52,691 bases of DNA from Didymodactylos carnosus. Taxonomy: Eukaryota > Rotifera > Eurotatoria > Philodinida > Philodinidae. The stretch spans positions 1 through 52,691 of the forward strand of contig CAJNOQ010000385.1 of NCBI GenBank assembly GCA_905250885.1. Reading direction: 5' to 3'. The position numbers were made by a program, and so were the translations under genes. Of this stretch, positions 26,601 to 38,200 are shown in pieces (within the stretch, counting starts at the first letter, position 1; each line of letters begins with the position of its first letter). A model generated the notes under the pieces. It was given only the letters and a program-made list of their open reading frames with translations. It ran no database searches and was not told the origin of the DNA.

Positions 26601-28628
26601 ATGCTATGCAAGAAGCCATGGTGTCTACTGAACCTGATTTATCTCTAATTATGGATTACTTTAAAGAAACGTTTCATTCTCGACGATTATTTGTTAAAAC
26701 TCATAACACAACTGAGATTCTATCGGAATATCCAGCATTAACATTACAAACATGCGTAAGTTAATTGTAGTTAGTGTTTAACTAGGCTCATTTCTTTCTA
26801 TTTTCCTCTCTCTTTATATCAGTTGCTTACAGACTTTCATATGCAAACAAATATACCCATTCAAACTGTATTTATTCATAAATTACGTTCAATATCGAAA
26901 TCAATATTACATCTAGCAAAAGAAACGAATTGTGCCCCAGAAATACTACAATCATATCATGCCATCGTTACACAAAGACCACAACTTGATCAAAGTATGT
27001 ACAGATATTTCTTATGCAGCTCGTGCTCAATCAATTTGATTTTGTTCGTTTGTAGTTTTGGCTGACACATTTGCTCTTCTCATTGTATCACGATATTTCG
27101 ACGAAGATCGTTTTCTACTCACATCTTCAGAAAAGGTAAGTTATCACTATTGTATTTGATACACCGACAAGAGAAGAAATGATCCCATAACATTTACAAA
27201 TCTAACAAAATGTACATATAAACGCTCCTTTTTCGATCCAAATAAGAGTAATGAGCTTATTTCTTATTTTGTCGAATATTCAATACAATTCAATAAAATT
27301 TTTAATTTGCCAACTTGAAAATTCGTTGTACTTGAAAATAGACATTTTATACATATCAACAACAGTTTCATTCGTTAAGAAGAAACATTCTTGTCATCAA
27401 CATAGGTAGAAGACTTGCATAACCATCGATATCTCTCAATAGACTTTCTTATTTTAGAGATAGTTATTAGAACAATTTTACAAGTTCTTCTCGTAGATTC
27501 GATCTGCCGACATTTCATACACTGCACTTCTAGGAGAAGAACTTGTAAAATTGTTCTAATCGGAAAACTCTCCTATAAACAGTATATCTTTAGAGATAGT
27601 TATCTTGTTAAGAATTTTCTTTTTCTCTGTACGTTTTCTTCTGATACATGTAATTAATTTCTACTCTAGAAGTTTAGCAAGTCATAAAACTATTAAAAAG
27701 ATCAGGCTCATTTTCATCTTATCATAATCAAAATTAATTTCTTTCATTTTCAATCCAATTAAGAGTATCTAGCTCAACTTCCATTTTGTTCTTCTATTAT
27801 TTTTAATGAATTATTTGACTCTTTTTGTGTATAAACAAAACAGTAAAAGTATCGACAGGTACATTTTTATTTATATTATGTTTTCATTATCCGACTTTTA
27901 TTTATTTCGGTAGCTATTATAGGTAATAAAGTGTACAATATACAATTTACACGACTGTTGAACGACCTTGTTCATACTTATGACTACACGTTATAGTATT
28001 ACGGTATTCATGCTAGACTGATTTTAAAGGAGCGTCAAATAGTATTTTGTTCTTCATCTAAAAATCAACTACTAATATTGTACACATTGTCAAAGTGTTA
28101 TTGGTTAGAAATCAGCATTGTTCTTTTCACCTTATTCGACTATTTTTTTGTCAGTTTTCTTAACCTCAATGTACTTTTGATTGATGTTTTTGTACATAAA
28201 TCTAAAAAAATTCATTATACAAGTATTTTGTACAAAAGAAAAATATCATTTAGTAGGACAAGATTAACTGATTCACTTTTTTTATTTGTTCTATACTGAA
28301 AATGTCATTTTTAAGGTTTTTCTTTCAGGATACCAGTTCTCCGTGGCCAATAATTCGTGGTGATCATCCGGCAAATATTTTTTATGATGGAAAATCGATA
28401 TCATACAATATTGAATTAGACTACATACGTTTATTTTCTCGTCCATTAAATGATTTTCTAACGGCTATTATCACATTATTTGCTGTTTATACAGTATTTG
28501 AAATAACGTATGGTAAATTAGAAATGACATTATCATTTATTGATTGTCTATTACGAGAAAATCAACATTCATCTACACGTCCACCGCAAGTGATTGAACT
28601 AATAAATGAATTAAATACAATGAAATGA
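23640..28628 (+). CDS. SAMD3-like sterile-alpha-motif protein
   Basis: Nine exons: 23640-23654, 23719-23803, 25403-25763, 25821-26057, 26120-26471, 26537-26755, 26823-26994, 27056-27135 and 28329-28628. All junctions keep phase, giving 606 residues. The N-terminal SAM domain (about 6-70) is split by intron 2: WEIDDVIAWLRESKLSDFEKVF is followed by ENEIDGLTLLKLND and the LFP..KLEIQFIDLL helix. A Ser/Pro/His-rich linker follows (HHPAHFHHHHHHK). The next region contains YPNARQYKTVASALVKAFPF, a later Trp and KGKFKRGRR, which I associate with vertebrate SAMD3-type proteins. After an acidic stretch comes a C-terminal region I do not recognise beyond that family. SAM domains bind proteins or RNA; the role here is unknown. 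The 15-nt first exon is the weakest part. Introns 2 (1.6 kb) and 8 (1.2 kb) are swollen by repeats. Confidence 0.8.
25060..25319 (+). mobile_element. hAT-like MITE inside SAMD3-like intron 2
   Basis: A 260-bp element begins CAGAGTTGGGCG and ends CACCCATCTCTG. It is flanked by ATCTGATG (25052-25059) and ATCTGACA (25320-25327), a 6-of-8 target duplication. Subterminal blocks are arrays of GAGTACT/AGTACTCG words, with TATACTCGAGTA at the left. It shares about 170 bases with 17778-17948 in the opposite orientation. It lies in the intron that splits the SAM domain, about 75 bases before the acceptor of exon 3. It has no coding capacity. Confidence 0.72.
27466..27560. repeat. Perfect 26-bp inverted repeat in SAMD3-like intron 8
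   Basis: 27466-27491 and 27535-27560 are exact reverse complements (core TTAGAACAATTTTACAAGTT), separated by 43 bases. The word TTTAGAGATAGTTAT also occurs just outside on the left (about 27453) and again as a direct copy at about 27590. The perfect pairing suggests a recent insertion or a selected stem in the pre-mRNA; the first is likelier. Confidence 0.65.
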
Positions 28629-29427
28629 AACGCATTAACTAATGATCATCTTCATGATTATAGCATAGCATAGTCCAAAGAGAATGGATTAATCTCACTG
28701 TTGATTTTTATATGTCATGATGTTTGTCATTTGTTCATTCGTTCTTTTTTTCAAAATTCTTAGTGAATAATGCAAATTCGTGCGTTTTTTGGTTCCCTCA
28801 CTTGCATTTTCTTCTCTTGTTTATATCTCGTGTTGCTTTTTTTTTTTGACTAACAGATCGTTTTTTTCATTTATTACATTTGTTTTGGTATCCAATTTTT
28901 TTTTCGTTTAGTACTTGGAAAATGTATTCTTACACATACGAGCACTAAGCACCTTTTTTCAAATCGATCAACCAATTTGTGTATTAAAATTGTCATCGAT
29001 AGAGCGCCTGTTAAAAAAACAATTGTAAGCAATGCCTTATTGATTACTTTTGTGCTATGCAAATATCATTTTATTATGAATATATGGTCTGGCTTTCTTA
29101 GAACGCCTGTATCTACTCGAATAAGAGATGCTCACAGGTTGATTTTTTAATGGTTCGATTCGTATACTTTTTGATTTAACCTGTACTAATGTCTGACTCG
29201 GATAGAATAATGTTTATACTACAGACATGAAGGTTTAGCTCAACTTTTCAAAATAACTAAATAACTTCATTTATTAAATTCGATTTTTTTCTCGGATTTG
29301 GAAGAACCATTGTTTCGCTGTACTAACAATGCATAAATAGATTTATACGGTTAGAAAATATTATACAATGAAGATTGGACCGTAAACTTCTCAAAAATAC
29401 ATTCCCTAGTGAAAACTTCTTGTAAGT
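28629..29427. other. 3' flank of the SAMD3-like gene, no further gene seen
   Basis: The stretch is AT-rich with T-runs and probably begins with the 3' untranslated region. The 62-codon minus-strand frame at 28874-29062 has no support. Nothing else was recognised. Confidence 0.4.
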
Positions 29428-29844
29428 AAGATTTTGAGTTCTTGAATTTGTTGCTGATTCAAGATCATGACAAGAAAATGATCATGACTTCTTGAAATTC
29501 GTGAAATTCAACAAATTCCAAGAAGTCAGGATTTTAAGAATCTTAAATCTTATTTTATCAAGATCTTGATAATTCTTGAATTACAGTTTATGTTTATACT
29601 CTTGTTTACATATCCAGCCTTATATGGTCATATTTAGAATAACTTTGAAAATTTTCCTTTCTTTATTATAGATGTTCATGGAAGAGCAGCCTACGATCGC
29701 ATACGCTCGTATGTCTAATACCCAAATTTGTCACATACGACAAGAAAATACATAAAAAGATTTTCAACCAAAATCTTGAAACATCATGCTTGAATTAACT
29801 TAGGATCTTGAAATTTTTATTCAAAAGATCTTGGTTATGGTCTG
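29428..29844. mobile_element. Candidate hAT-like element with CAAGATCTTGA arrays
   Basis: The stretch is filled with TTCTTGAA, AAGATCTTG and GATCATGAC words in both orientations, as in the other MITEs here. The right end reads (complement) CAGACCATAACC. The flanks are TTGTAAGT (29420-29427) and TTGTAAGA (29845-29852), a 7-of-8 match. The left end, AAGATTTTGAG, has lost the expected CAG, so the boundaries are tentative. Confidence 0.45.
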
Positions 29845-29852
29845 TTGTAAGA

Positions 29853-31969
29853 TTTGTTTAAACTTTACTGCATAACGCTGTGTGTTCTGTATATCCAATA
29901 GTGTAATCGTGGCAGAAGGAGAGGGGGGAAGGAACGTAAAAGACGTGTTAGTGTATAAAGCTTTCATTGATTATCCGTTAACCTCTCTTTGCATGGTATG
30001 ACAAACAACGTAAAATCAAATTTCAGTCATTTTTTTTCTCATTTTAATCCACAATATCGATACAAAATAGAACAAACCAATGACAAAACTCGAAATAAAT
30101 TTATTTAAATGTTTAAAATATGCAATAACACCAAAAGCAGATGCGGACATACTCTGAGAAATGAAACTAATGTTTGTCTACAATGATTGGCTTGTGTAGA
30201 CTACCTTCTAATAGACGATTAATAGACCTATCAATGTTAAAGCTAAAGGCCATAATATAAAATATTTCTGATGTATGAAAATCATAATCCGATATTTTAT
30301 AGTAGATATTTTATAGAAAAAAAAATTAGATATTATATCATAGAATACGATTAATATGATTAAACAGCTAAAGGCATTGTATAAATAACGTCAAAACTTC
30401 TTTTAAAATATGTTATATCCATTTTAGAAGTAAATTACATACAAAATTTAGGTATAAAAAGACTTTAGCTCTTTCTCTTTCTTCTATAAGAAAAATCAAT
30501 ATTACCTTTGTTTTTGTCAACTTAATGTTTAATATTCATTTACTAAAGCTCTATTGACGAGAATATCGTCTCAAGTGTCCAATCTTTTTTTGCTTGAAAC
30601 ATACATGGTTAAGGGTAGACAATGATCTTGATCACGAATCTGAGACTTATATCTCAGATCGTATTTTAGATTTCTGTTCAGGATTTACAATAGAACTCGC
30701 CACAATCTGAGAATTCAATTTTGAGTAAACGTATTTTCATTATGCTAGATCGTAGAGGACATCGAATTACTCATGTCCATAATTTTTTCAGCTAATAATC
30801 AAGTTTTTATGGCATTATGAATTTTTTGAATAAAAATATCGTATTATATCTAGACGTTCAACTCAATGTTTCAGGTATCCCGCCTCTTTTTTCCTCGAAA
30901 CATTTCGCAAATAATTGTACTTTCTATTCATTATTCATCATTGTATCAGTCGCATTTAATAATTCTTTGCCATATATTAAAAATTCTTTGATCATGGTAG
31001 GAGAGTAAACAATGTTTCAGTTTTTCTATTATTCCTACAAAATTTTAAAAATTTATTAATAAATTCTTTCATTGACAGGAGCAGACTGTAACATATACAA
31101 ATCGACCGAACACGGTTTGAGAAATTGTAACACGAAATTAACCTTTATTCAAAACAAAATAGATCAGATCCATGTAGAGAAATGGTTTTGGCGATAAAAA
31201 AAAATACTTAGGTCACTCATTTTCTCATACTTCATTTATAACTCACAAAGAACTTGTCCTAGTCTGGCATTCTCATCATTTAATTTCTTATACCAAGATA
31301 AAACACTGTTCCAATACAGATTGTTCTATAAATGGAAATAGTGAAGAAAAATGCAAAGTATTCTTTTCTCAAAACGAAATTGACACACAAAATTTCTTAG
31401 TTAAAACACGAAAAACATGTTAACTTTTCTACAAACATGTAGGAAGAAACACAGGTTAGCAAATTAGACGAAACTTTTTGAATAATAATAATGTGTTTTT
31501 TTTAGCAAAAAAAATCAATTATAAAGTGAACTCTAATGTGTTCGTTTATTCTGACTTTCTAAATTTGAAATATGGTTTTAATTTAAAGGTGTCTATACTC
31601 AAAAGACCAAACAGTTTTTCTAAAATAAAATTTTTTTCTAAAAATTATTGCAAATTTAAGTTTCTTCTGTAGGTATACGATAAAAATCTCACAATCACCT
31701 GTTTGTAATGATTGATGTTTTCTTCTTATACTATTGAATCTTTTGTAATGGAATTAAAATAATGCTTTGAAACAAAATTGACAGTAAGCGATGTTGTTGT
31801 TTTTTTATATGAATAATATCATTTCATATTTTGATTCAAGTAAGTATGGTATCGAGATGTGAGGTCGGATAGTATTGGGAATTTCTAAGACTTTTTAAAG
31901 CTCCTTTTTTTTTTATTACAACATACAAAAGTCTAGTCTATTCTTTTTTCTCATCGTTAAATTTTCATT
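29853..31969. other. Gene-free AT-rich stretch
   Basis: No frame has a domain or splice-consistent partners, and no repeat pair was found. It separates the SAMD3-like gene from the next plus-strand gene. Confidence 0.45.
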
Positions 31970-32927
31970 ATGTATGCGCGTAAAGAGATACCGACCATTT
32001 TACCGGATGCTGTTTTGCGATGTCGAAAAATTCATGCAGCATCGCTTCTTGAAATTGAACAATTGGAACGTATGAAACATCGACGTGTCAATAATATTGC
32101 GTGGCAACAGCAATCATTTCAGAAATGTTTAAACGAAAAACATGTTAAATGGAAAGCACACGATAGAGCATTTCGTCTAAAATTAAAACGAGATTTAACC
32201 ATACCATTGGCTACTGCACGAGGTATTCGATTTTTGAAAACATCAGACACTAATGATGATATATCGAAATTTTCAAAGACATTGTCACCAGATGATATCG
32301 ACGACACGATTCTGATTGAAAGATTGGCTAAATCGAACAGTGCTAATCCAAGTAAGTTTATATCTCTTTTGTCTCCTAATTAGCCTCGTATCTATATGAA
32401 TATTCTTTTTTATGTAGTAATCTTACTTTACGCATACTTTTCTATGTTTAGAAATTTTAAATACAGGCTCAAAATCCGTCCAGATGTCGAACACAGCTAC
32501 TCCTATGTTTAGTAGTACACCACACACAAATTTAAAAGGTCGCTTTGCTAATTCTCAGTCAGCCGGCGTCATTCCTCGAAATAAACGCTTACCAAGTATC
32601 TCAACAACCACACGTACATTATTACCTAATCGTCTAAAGTTATCAAAACATCGAAATAAAGCGAGTCGATTTGAAAATTTATCTGGCACAGATCAGACAG
32701 AAGACGATATTGATTTTGGTACTTTATTAATGCGCATTTTAAATCATATCGCAGCCACACCCGATTTAAAACAACGATTGGATCATCCAGTAATACGAGC
32801 AATTCGAGCAAGGGATAGAAAAACAGCGAGAACTCAAGATGAACGATTTTCTCATTTAATGCAGACTTTAGCAACAGCCACCACTGAAGATGCAAATAAT
32901 AATGCTGATAGTGATTCAGATAATTGA
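31970..32927 (+). CDS. Uncharacterised two-exon gene, basic/acidic protein of 285 residues
   Basis: Exons 31970-32351 and 32452-32927 join through a 100-bp GT..AG intron in phase 1 and give 285 residues. The N-terminal half is highly basic and helix-prone, with ERMKHRRVNN, WQQQSFQKCLNEKH and a run of Lys/Arg/Leu. A short acidic patch (DTNDDISKF...SPDDIDD) precedes a Ser/Thr-rich basic linker. The C-terminal part begins with DDIDFGTLLMRILNHI, includes PDLKQRLDHPVIRAIRARDRK, and ends in an acidic tail (NNADSDSDN). No signal peptide or membrane segment is visible. An AATAAA lies about 93 bases after the stop. I do not recognise the family; the clean frame, good splice sites and coding-like composition argue it is a real gene. 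Confidence 0.68.
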
Positions 32928-33683
32928 ACTACAATATATTCACTAACTAGCTTGTTCGCGTTTAATAACGACAATACTCGGTTTGAATGACGTTTGTAAG
33001 TCTATATAAAACTTAAAAAAATAAATGATTATTTTTGACAAACTTCAGAACGAAATGTTGACAACAAATAGACACTGACTTAATATCAAAGTAATATAAA
33101 AAATTAATGTGACAAGTCGTAACAGTAGATGTCATATTATATCTTTATATGACCGATAGTTAATTCTCTTCTAGTCTTGTAATTATTGCCATGAGACTTT
33201 TCCGCTTTATGTAGAGCAGATTGATGAATCAGAAATCGTTTTGAGCATGGTAGTTTGGATGTTGTTTACAAAAAGTGCATAGAAAATACAAAAAGAATAG
33301 CGGAATTTTAAAGCATTTCTTTTTGCAGACTGGAGACTTACACGTGTTAAGACAATTCGATTTGAACTCGACTGAATCCTTGAAGTAGATCGAATTGCAG
33401 GTCTCTGGCATAGAAGTAGGAAGAAATTTTTTTTTCTCGTACACAATTGATTTCCATAAATGCTGTCGTCTATTTTACCCAATAGTGATGTATTCTGGAA
33501 CTTGGTGTACAAAGTCTTCAGTGTTTTATCGTAAGAAAAACGGAATAATATCACAAAAATGATGATACTGTGAAGTATCGAATGTAAAATCATTTTACAA
33601 AAATGTTTTTGCAATTTTTTATATTAGAAAAGCCATGATAGCACTGAATTAGATACTTCAATGCATGTGTTACACGAATCAAT
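32928..33683. other. 3' flank, no gene seen
   Basis: An AATAAA hexamer at about 33020 probably serves the upstream gene. The 135-codon minus-strand frame at 33207-33614 depends on a non-ATG start, overlaps a second open frame in another phase, and shows no domain. Confidence 0.4.
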
Positions 33684-34122
33684 CCAAAAATCTATCATCA
33701 TTATTCCAATTCATTGAATAGTCAGTCACTAACCTATTTTTTAGGTAGCATTACAAAAACATCTGACGGTGATTGTGTGATTTGTGATTCAATTTTTTCA
33801 ACCATTCATACGCTTTTTTTTAAAATCTTTTTCGTATGTGATGGTGAATAAAAATGGTATACTCTCATATTCTGTTAACCAGTCTTTTAACATTCTTGGA
33901 TACATTTGTAAAAATGCTCTGATTAGTTAAGAAAAATCTATTTGTTTACCATTTTCATTCACCATCACATATGAAAAAGATTTAGAAAAAAGCGTATAAA
34001 TGGTTGAAAAAATTGAATCACAAATCACACAATCATCGTCAAATGTTTTTTGTAATGCTACCTAAAAGATAGATTAATGACTGACTATTCAATGAATTGG
34101 AATAATGATGATGGAGTTTTGG
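33684..34122. mobile_element. Foldback element with 176-bp arms
   Basis: 33684-33859 and 33947-34122 are reverse complements over their whole length with a modest number of mismatches, around an 87-base spacer. Shared words include CATCATTATTCCAATTCATTG, GTAGCATTACAAAAA and CACCATCACATA. Outer tips read CCAAAAATCTATCATC and, on the other strand, CCAAAACTCCATCATC. There is no coding sequence. The tips recall short-TIR DNA transposons, but I could not fix a target duplication. Confidence 0.78.
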
Positions 34123-35259
34123 CCCCAGGTTCATTTAACATGTGTATTAAATTGAAATCTATATCCGGATTAAGCACTGTTTTTTTTCTCTTTACAACAC
34201 ATTCATCAAAAGGTCGATTTTGGTAGAACAGTCGAAATTGATTGTTATACGCGTTATTACTTTATAAATAAAAGGTGGCATATTAAACAAGAACTGAAAC
34301 ACAAGTTGTTATCGAATGTTGAGCATTATTACGTATTTGATCAGCAGTATTAGATATCTTAGGATTTAGTCGAGTTGTTCCACATTCTTCACATAGATAT
34401 GAATAGATAAGCTTGAGATACATGAGTTATCCGCTATTAAACGATCTTCAAGCATTTTCATACACAAGTCATTTCTCTTTCACTTTCTCTAATTTAAACT
34501 ATATTTATACAATTTAGTTATCATTTTACTCTATTTTGTTAAGGTGATAACAATTAATAAGAACAAAGACGACGAGAAAAAAAATATTTTCTCTATATTC
34601 CTCATTCAAACGGTCTTGTTAATAAAATGATGATATTCTACTAGTTTTTTTTCAATAAACGAACGTATAGGTGTTTCAAGTGCCACAACTTCAAAATAAA
34701 CTTACCAACATGATAAACGTCACTCTTTATGAGAGAAGAACTTAACCCTGATTCGTCCTGCGGATCCCAGACGAAAACGAATGCTTTGAAGACTTGCTGC
34801 TCTGCTAGATAAATAATGAGTGGATGCAATCAGTTCATATAAATAGTACACCCTGTTATCATTCAGTGGAATATAAAGTGAAGCGGTAAAATCTAACAGT
34901 TGTGTTCAGCCAACTGAAACCGGTAGAATTTAGGCATATTATAGGTGGTCGGATCAGGACTAACGGTTGGTTATATGATTTTCTTCTTTGATGTTCAGAA
35001 ATCAAAAATAAACATTTTGTATTCCTTCTGTCACTGTTTTCTTTTATTCAACGTATTTTATTTACGTTTGATACAAACGCAAGTAGCCAAAATAAATGTA
35101 GAAAGACAGCAGAAAGAAGAAAAACAAAACCGGACGTTGTACGTTACAACAGTATTTTGTATATAAAATTGTTGAGAAAAATAATATTTTCAAAAATAGA
35201 TACAAAAGAAAAAGAGTAGACAAATATATATAAATAAATAAATAAATACATTGAGTTCT
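34123..35259. other. Intergenic stretch ending in the Mondo 3' region
   Basis: No gene was recognised. The minus-strand side next to 35260 should hold the Mondo 3' untranslated region, including a (TAAA)n run at about 35231-35248. Confidence 0.4.
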
Positions 35260-38200
35260 TTATTTTATATCATTTGCTAAACGTATACATTCATCTGGTA
35301 CACGTTCAGGAGCTAAAATTGAAATAAAAGTTAAAATAAAGATATTATTTCAAATAAAACAAAATAAAAATACCTGAAATCATTGATGTTGTTCGACTCA
35401 TTTCCAAGAGAGCATTTCTGGCAGCTAGAAAGAAAACAAGATGATAATCACATATTTTATAGTATTATAATTAGTTACGGGCAAAATAAGGTTATTCTTT
35501 ATTTTTACAAAGATCAAACGAGTTATGACAATCAAATAATGCAAATAGTTACCTGTACGTAATTGTGCTAAACTTAAATGATTATTTTTCCAATCATTTA
35601 TTGTTTTATTAAAATCTTCGCGAGAATCACATATTATTGTTGAATAAAACGATTCAAAGAGTGGTTTTAATATTAATGAAAACGGATAAAAATGCCAATT
35701 TTTTCTTGTACGTTCACTTATATATGAATTTAATAATTGAAAACATGCTTCACGTGAACGACTAGGCGATACTAAAGGTATACCATCATCGGGTAAACTA
35801 GCTTGATATTGTGTTATTTGAGATTGTAAATGAACGATTTCCCGTTGAAGACTAGTGACTTCTTCCTGCATTTTATCGTTGACTTTAGATACTTGTGTAA
35901 TATGATTAGCAGCTAAAAAACAATTTAAAATTAAAAATAATTATAGTTTAGATATTTATACATACAACTTACTAGATTCAAGCATTTGTGCTTTGCTTAT
36001 TTTTGCATTTGATGGATCACCAAGTGTGGGTATCATTGTTTTGAGCGAATCAAATCCGTACTAAACAAAAAATAATAAATATTAACAACGATATTCTTAT
36101 TTTTCCATTGTTTTCACTTAATAAAATAAGAGTTTACGAAATATATTACCTTTATGTTACATCTTCGCTTTTGTTCAGCATTTTGATAAGCTAAACTTGA
36201 ACATGTCGATGATGGGGATGAATCAAGCGACTAAAAAAGATATTTTTACATATAATAAATATAAAATAAATAATGAGACTAAGCTATAACTTACGCATTC
36301 TTGATTGTTTAAAAATGTACCATCGTTATTGTTGTTTTTCATTGCTGTTGATGTTAATGTTATAGTCATCGGATGATCATTATTATTATTGACTGGAGAT
36401 GGTATTTCTTGCGATAATGATCGTGATTTACTGTTCAATTTCTTTTCATCAATTTGATTTATAGATGTCGAATGATACTAGAGACATACATCTTATATGA
36501 GTTAAATTATATACAGATAAACATTTACTACCTGTGTACTGCTAACAACATTTTTGTCACTAACTACTGATAATCGTTTCATATTTGTTACTTTTGCTAG
36601 CGTTTTTCGAGATTTTGTATTGTTATTAATTTTTACTTCTCTTGTTTGTAAAAGTGACGCATTGGAATTAGCTGGTGTTGGACGTTTTTGATGAAGAAGA
36701 TCAACGAGTGTGGAAGACGGAATTTTTCTTGTTGGAAATGAAACAGTATCATTACCATGATGCAATTGTTGAATACCATTTGAAGAAGAAACAGTAAATC
36801 CTGCTGAAGTTTGAGGTTTAGATTGTTGAGTTTGAACTAATTGAGAATTTAATGCAACATTTGTGGGCATTTGTAAATTTCTAATCGGTGGAATAACCGA
36901 CAACTGATCAATATTCTTAAAAGCATGAGAAAAAAAAATGAAGATTCATTAAACAAGTAGATAGACAATAGCATACATCATCAACAACAGATTTATTCAT
37001 TCGTTTTGATGATGGTACAGACAAATAGGAATTATAAGTCTGATGAGGAGTAAGCGATTGGTAATTACTATCGTACATGCCTATGGAGTTTAACGTGTTA
37101 TCGATTGGCAAACCCTTAAAGAAGAAATAAAATATAAGAAGGATCATATTAAAATTAGATGCAGTCTGTTACCGAATTCACACCACTAGTCGTATTATTA
37201 ACCAATGTATTCTGATTTAATATATTTTTTTGTTGTAACATTAATCGTGATCGATCAGAAGTCGTAACGGAAGAAAGTGGTTGTCGTTGAGCAGCAACTG
37301 TTGCAAGTGTTTGGAAATTGGTTAAATCATGATCTGTTTGCATGTTCACATCATATGTGGAAGTGTATGGTGAATGTGAATAATGATTTAATGATAACTA
37401 AAACATTGGCATACTTGTTAGAGATTGCAAATATTCATTTGTCCACATGAAGATACATACATTATCCTTTGAATTATTAATAAAACTAAATGGATCGTCT
37501 ACAAGAAAAAAACAAAAAATATAAAATAAATGTTACACAACTGATTTCTCCATCCTACTTGAAAATTGTCCATCAAAACCATCAAGCAGAGAAAAATCAA
37601 AATTTGTTGTCATCTGCATTTGACCCATTGCAGGCTGATACAAATCAGGATTTCCACCTAAGCCTTAAAAAGAGAAGAGTTCGATTAAAAATATATATAC
37701 GATTTTTTAGACAATAGAGGATAAACGGGCACACTATTTTTGAATTCTTAACAATCGTTTTTTAGCACAACCCACATACACATTCATTCAACAAAGCAAT
37801 AAGCAAAAACGAAACACATTCTTCGTGTAATGTTCTGATGAAATTGGAGCAAAAATGGTATTTCGGTTAAAGAGATAAATACAAACGGAAAATACATTTA
37901 GTGGCTAAGGACATCGATCAAGAAACATTTAGTGTGACAAAAGGGTGACGTAGACATGCGTTTCCGATTATGATGGAGAAAACTGATGATTCTCCGTCCT
38001 AAAGAATTTTTAAACTGTCTGTTAAATTTTTCGCCTTTTATCACCATTGAATGTCTGTCGAAAATCTTTGTTTTGATTACTAATTGTCTAGTAAAGCTTA
38101 AATTCTATCACCTTGACTGGCAACAATCGGACTATCGGAGGAAACACATAGCAAAAATGCATATCTTACTTGTCAATGGCAACTCTGAAAAACAAAATAG

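Noticed and set aside
33207-33614. A 135-codon minus-strand open frame
   Set aside because: It has no domain, overlaps a second open frame in another phase, and sits in the 3' flank of the preceding gene.
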